From: Alphaproteobacteria bacterium | GTDB lineage: Bacteria > Pseudomonadota > Alphaproteobacteria > CACIAM-22H2 | Direction: 5' to 3' | NCBI GenBank assembly: GCA_016869915.1 | Contig: VGDA01000026.1 | Coordinates: 1-16,637, forward strand | Length of the DNA stretch: 16,637 bases | Part shown: piece by piece, positions 13,343-16,637 of the stretch | Position numbering within the stretch: position 1 is the stretch's first letter | How the letters are laid out: the number at the start of each line of letters is the position of its first letter | Made by a program: the position numbers and the translations under genes | The notes under the pieces: model-generated | What the model saw: only the letters and a program-made list of their open reading frames with translations | The model's database searches: none | Told to the model about the DNA's origin: nothing

Positions 13343-14326
13343 TCAGTAGGTCCTCCTGAGCCTGAGATGCGAGTGTCGGTCGACGCTGCGTATCCGCACC
13401 TGCCGCGAGCCCGTGCCGTCGAGCAGCATCAACCCGACCTCGCTGCCCGCGTCGCCCGAGGCCCATAGCTTGCGATAGAAGTCCGCGAGGTCGCGCACCG
13501 GCGCGCCGGCCACGCCGAGGACGACGTCGCCGGCCTCGACGCCGGCGCGCTCGGCGGGCCCGCCGGGGGTGACGCGCGTCACGAAGAGCCGGCCGCGGAG
13601 TTCCTCGGTGGCGATCCCGAGCCAGGGGCGGCGCGGCCCGGAGGGCGCGCCCTCGGCGATCATGTCGCCGAGAATCGGGGGCAGCAGGTCGATCGGCACG
13701 AACATGTTGCCGGGGATGCCCGTGCCCTTGCCGTTGGCGTCGCCGACCATCAGCGATCCGATGCCGACGAGGCGCCCCTCGGCGTCGAAGAGCCCGGCGC
13801 CGCTCCATTCGGGATGCGGCGGCGCGGTGAAGATCGCGTCCTCGACGAGGTATTCCCAGCTGCCGGCGAAGGGACGGCGCGACATCACGAAGGCCGGGCG
13901 CGGGCCGCCGCCGCCCTCGTGCGCCGCGATCATCACCGGCGCGTGCTCGGGAAGGGACGCGGAGCGGCCGAGGGGCGCGGCCGGCATGCGCGGCGGCTCG
14001 AGCGTGCGCAGGAGGCCGAAGCCCGTCTCGTGGTCGTAGCCGACGACCTGCGCGGGCAGGGTGCGCCCGTCCGCGAGCGTCGCCTCGGCGCCGTCGGCCT
14101 CGACCATCAGGTAGCCGATCGTCAGCACCAGGCCGGACTGGTCGATGAGAACGCCCGATCCCTGGCGCTGGCGGCCGAGCGAGGCGGCCGTGCGCGAATC
14201 CGCCGGGACGGTGCAGCGAACCCTGACGACGGAGCGCAACCTCTGCGCGGCGTCCTGGGCCGTGGCGGGCAGCGCCGGAGCGAGCGCCACGGCGCCGATC
14301 ATCGCTTGGCGTCGGGAGACGGGCAT
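13343..14326 (-). CDS. HtrA-like S1C pseudoprotease with PDZ domain, Tat-type signal
   Basis: A 327-residue exported protein. The N-terminus MPVSRRQAMIGAVALAPALPATAQ carries an SRR twin-arginine motif, a hydrophobic stretch and an AxA-like cleavage site, so Tat export to the periplasm is likely. Residues about 30-215 follow the trypsin-like fold of HtrA/Deg proteases: QGSGVLIDQSGLVLT, ATLADGRTLPAQVVGYD, and DAEGRLVGIGSL. A PDZ domain follows at about 220-315 (PWLGIA, VTPGGPAERAGVEAGDVVLGV). The catalytic triad is broken: the HtrA His (NNH) aligns with Y72 in LTIGYLMV, and the Asp (ETDLALL) with G102 in ETGFGLL. The Ser motif GNSGGP has become EWSGAG, keeping S175. It is therefore probably a scaffold or chaperone-like pseudoprotease. 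GGAGGAG at 14332-14338 (read on the - strand) sits 5 nt before the ATG. It is convergent with the cyclase gene, 10 bp apart. Confidence 0.85.
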   Translation of the reverse strand: MPVSRRQAMIGAVALAPALPATAQDAAQRLRSVVRVRCTVPADSRTAASLGRQRQGSGVLIDQSGLVLTIGYLMVEADGAEATLADGRTLPAQVVGYDHETGFGLLRTLEPPRMPAAPLGRSASLPEHAPVMIAAHEGGGGPRPAFVMSRRPFAGSWEYLVEDAIFTAPPHPEWSGAGLFDAEGRLVGIGSLMVGDANGKGTGIPGNMFVPIDLLPPILGDMIAEGAPSGPRRPWLGIATEELRGRLFVTRVTPGGPAERAGVEAGDVVLGVAGAPVRDLADFYRKLWASGDAGSEVGLMLLDGTGSRQVRIRSVDRHSHLRLRRTY

Positions 14327-14331
14327 TGGAT

Positions 14332-14338
14332 CTCCTCC
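14332..14338 (-). promoter_or_regulatory. Ribosome binding site GGAGGAG of the HtrA-like gene
   Basis: GGAGGAG on the - strand lies 5 nt before ATG 14326 and sets the start just ahead of the SRR signal motif, although the frame is open much further upstream, antisense to the helicase gene. The rest of the 138-bp divergent gap (14327-14464) must hold both promoters, but I see no convincing -35/-10 pair. Confidence 0.7.
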
Positions 14339-14464
14339 GGGGCCAGCCGGTTGTGGCGCGCGCGGCCGGGTCACGACGACTATAGGCCTCGGCCGCCTTC
14401 CTTCCATCCCGGATCGCACGCGGCGTTGCGGCCGCCCGGGGCAGGGTGTAACCCAGCCCCGCCC

Positions 14465-16637
14465 ATGGACAGCGATCCCGCCTCCACCTCGCCCTATCTC
14501 GAGCGCCTGAACCCGCCGCAGCGCGCGGCGGTGGAGCGGCTCGACGGCCCGCTCCTCGTGCTCGCCGGCGCGGGCACGGGCAAGACGCGCGTCCTCACGA
14601 CCCGGCTGGCGCATATCCTCTCCACGCGCCGCGCCTTCCCGTCGCAGTTGCTGGCCGTCACCTTCACCAACAAGGCGGCGCGCGAGATGAAGGAGCGCAT
14701 CGGCGCCCTGATCGGCGCGGTCGCGGAGGGCGTCTGGCTCGGCACGTTCCATTCGCTTTCCGCGCGCATCCTGCGCCGCCATGCGGAGCTGGTCGGCCTG
14801 CGGCCCGACTTCACCATCCTCGACACCGACGACCAGGCGCGGCTCATGAAGCAACTGCTGCAGGCGGAGAGGATCGACGACAAGAAGTGGCCGGCGCGCG
14901 CGGTTCTCTCCGCGATCGAGCGCTGGAAGGACCGCGGCCTCGCGCCGGACCGCGTCGCCGCCGATGCCGGCGGCGAGCTCGCGGCCGGGCGCGCGCAGTC
15001 GCTCTACGCGCAGTACCAGGAGCGGCTTCGCGTGCTGAACGCCTGCGACTTCGGCGACCTGCTGCTGCACTGCCTGACGCTGTTCACCACGCGGGCCGAC
15101 GTGCTCGACGAGTACCATCGCCGCTTCCGCTACATCCTGGTCGACGAGTACCAGGACACGAACGTCGCCCAGTACATGTGGCTGCGGCTGCTCGCGCAGG
15201 GCAGCCGCAACCTCTGCTGCGTCGGCGACGACGACCAGAGCGTCTATGGCTGGCGCGGCGCGGAGGTCGGCAACATCCTGCGCTTCGAGAAGGACTTCGA
15301 GGACGCCACGGTCGTCCGCCTCGAGCAGAACTACCGCTCGACCGGCCACATCCTCGCCTGCGCCTCGGCGCTGATCGCGCACAACCGCGAGCGGCTCGGC
15401 AAGACGCTGTGGACCGCCGCCGACCCCGGCGAGAAGGTCCAGCTGCGCGGCGTCTGGGACGGGGAGGAGGAGGCGCGCTGGGCGGGCGAGGAGATCGAGG
15501 CCCTGCAGCGCGCGGGCCAGTCGCTCGGCCAGGTCGCGCTGCTCGTGCGCGCGGGCTTCCAGACCCGCGAGTTCGAGGAGCGCTTCATCCAGCTGGGCCT
15601 GCCCTATCGCGTCGTCGGCGGGCCGCGCTTCTACGAGCGCGCCGAGATCCGCGACGCGCTCGCCTATGCGCGGCTGGTCGCGCAGGACGCCGACGACCTC
15701 GCCTTCGAGCGCATCGTCAACCTGCCGCGCCGCGGCGTCGGCGAGAAGGCGCTGCAGTCGCTGCACCGCGTCGCGCGCGCGCGCGGCATACCGCTCGCTC
15801 GCGCCGCCGCCGAGCTCGTGGAGACCGACGAGGTCAAGGGCCCCGCGCGCGCCGGCCTGCGCCGCTTCCTCGAGGATGTCGCGCGCTGGCGCGCGGCGCT
15901 CGCCACGCACCACCACGCCGAGGTGATGGAGATGGCGCTCGACGAGTCCGGCTACACCGCCATGTGGCGCCAGGACCGGTCGCCCGAGGCGCCTGGTCGC
16001 CTCGAGAACCTCAAGGAATTCGTCTCCGCGCTGGAGGGCTTCGACACGCTCGCGGGCTTCCTCGAGCATGTGAGCCTGGTCATGGAGAACGCGGAGGGCG
16101 CGCCCGGCGAGATGGTGAGCCTGATGACGCTGCACAGCGCCAAGGGCCTCGAGTTCGACGTCGTCTTCCTGCCCGGCTGGGAGGAGGGGATCTTCCCGCA
16201 TCCGCGCGCGCTCGACGAGAAGGGCGAGGCGGCGCTCGAGGAGGAGCGGCGCCTCGCGCATGTCGGCCTGACGCGCGCGCGCCGCCGCGCCTATGTCAGC
16301 TTCGCGGCGAACCGCCGCATCCATAATCTCTGGCAGTCCTCCATCCCCTCGCGCTTCGTCGAGGAACTGCCGGCCGGGCACGTCGAGCGCGTCGCCCAGC
16401 CAGGCCTCTGGGGCGGTGGCGCGGCGCGGCGGTCGCGCTTCGACGAATTCGACCAGCGCCAGGAATGGGTGGCCGCGCCGGCCGCGCCGCGCCGCCCCGT
16501 GCGCGTGATCGAGGCGCGCGCGGAACTCGTGCCGCCGCGGCCCGCCTCGGCTTCTGGCTTCGCGCCCGGCGATCGCGTCTTCCACGAGAAGTTCGGCTAC
16601 GGGATCGTGCGCGCCGCCGATGCCGGAAAGCTCGACG
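14465..16637 (+). CDS. uvrD: UvrD/PcrA-family DNA helicase (3' end beyond window)
   Basis: An ATG-started frame, open for 724 codons to the window edge with no stop. It is a superfamily 1A 3'-5' DNA helicase acting in nucleotide excision repair, mismatch repair and replication-fork maintenance in the cytosol. Helicase motifs in order: LNPPQRAAV (Q motif, about 15-23), AGAGTGKT (Walker A, 34-41), VTFTNKAAREM (Ia), GTFHSLSARIL, ILVDEYQDTN (Walker B, DEYQ at 227-230), VGDDDQSVYGWRGA (III), LEQNYRST (IV), SLMTLHSAKGLEFDVVFLPG (V) and EERRLAHVGLTRAR (VI). The C-terminal part has the PcrA/UvrD linker and the start of the Tudor-like tail, GDRVFHEKFGYGIV, so only a short piece is missing. No clear ribosome site precedes ATG 14465. 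It is transcribed divergently from the HtrA-like gene. Confidence 0.95.
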   Translation, partial: MDSDPASTSPYLERLNPPQRAAVERLDGPLLVLAGAGTGKTRVLTTRLAHILSTRRAFPSQLLAVTFTNKAAREMKERIGALIGAVAEGVWLGTFHSLSARILRRHAELVGLRPDFTILDTDDQARLMKQLLQAERIDDKKWPARAVLSAIERWKDRGLAPDRVAADAGGELAAGRAQSLYAQYQERLRVLNACDFGDLLLHCLTLFTTRADVLDEYHRRFRYILVDEYQDTNVAQYMWLRLLAQGSRNLCCVGDDDQSVYGWRGAEVGNILRFEKDFEDATVVRLEQNYRSTGHILACASALIAHNRERLGKTLWTAADPGEKVQLRGVWDGEEEARWAGEEIEALQRAGQSLGQVALLVRAGFQTREFEERFIQLGLPYRVVGGPRFYERAEIRDALAYARLVAQDADDLAFERIVNLPRRGVGEKALQSLHRVARARGIPLARAAAELVETDEVKGPARAGLRRFLEDVARWRAALATHHHAEVMEMALDESGYTAMWRQDRSPEAPGRLENLKEFVSALEGFDTLAGFLEHVSLVMENAEGAPGEMVSLMTLHSAKGLEFDVVFLPGWEEGIFPHPRALDEKGEAALEEERRLAHVGLTRARRRAYVSFAANRRIHNLWQSSIPSRFVEELPAGHVERVAQPGLWGGGAARRSRFDEFDQRQEWVAAPAAPRRPVRVIEARAELVPPRPASASGFAPGDRVFHEKFGYGIVRAADAGKLD

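Noticed and set aside
14327..16585. Upstream extension of the HtrA-like frame to a 1080-codon protein on the - strand
   Set aside because: This part is antisense to the helicase gene, whose motifs are unmistakable. A strong ribosome site and a signal peptide mark the real start at 14326.
1..16637. Search for CRISPR arrays, tRNA genes, insertion sequences and a defence or phage module
   Set aside because: No regularly spaced repeats, cloverleaf-like sequences, transposase motifs or defence-type domains were seen by eye. Nothing suggests recent transfer, since composition is uniform.

Overview
The window reads as a chromosomal segment of a very GC-rich bacterium. By eye G+C is above 70% and third codon positions are almost all G or C. 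It is most likely an alphaproteobacterium. Four things point there: a DUF1217 flagellum-associated protein, a DUF2927 secreted protein, a diguanylate cyclase with an N-terminal region typical of that class, and a perfect TTAA-N7-TTAA box of the kind bound by the alphaproteobacterial regulator CtrA. No rRNA, tRNA, CRISPR array, insertion sequence or phage gene was seen.

Left part (1-7626, all + strand): a metabolic and transport region. The 3' end of an unidentified gene overlaps an MmgE/PrpD-family gene by ATGA, which in turn overlaps an aspartate-dehydrogenase-family gene by ATGA. After a 114-bp gap comes an unknown Ala-rich 123-residue protein, coupled by a GTGA overlap to a secreted DUF2927 protein. 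A possible 47-codon small ORF precedes a fused TRAP permease (DctQ+DctM type, no binding protein in the window). A 30-codon ORF bridges it to a D-hydantoinase/dihydropyrimidinase with a complete metal site. The likely theme is uptake and breakdown of an organic acid or cyclic amide/amino-acid derivative; the substrate cannot be read from the sequence.

Middle part (7643-12120, all - strand): a D-threonine-aldolase/D-serine-dehydratase-like PLP enzyme (convergent with the hydantoinase), a 768-residue DUF1217 protein whose long C-terminal extension looks like repeated flagellin-type segments, and a BASS-type permease. The CtrA-like box lies just upstream of the DUF1217 gene, over the stop codon of the permease gene.

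Right part (12268-16637): a GGDEF diguanylate cyclase (+), a convergent Tat-exported HtrA-like protein with PDZ domain whose catalytic His and Asp are missing (-), and, divergent from it, a UvrD/PcrA helicase gene (+) that runs off the window end.

Most worth a second look: the DUF1217/flagellin-like fusion under an apparent CtrA box, the HtrA pseudoprotease, the TRAP permease with altered signature motifs, the DSD1-like enzyme with a Tyr at the expected metal His, and the coupled Ala-rich protein/DUF2927 pair.
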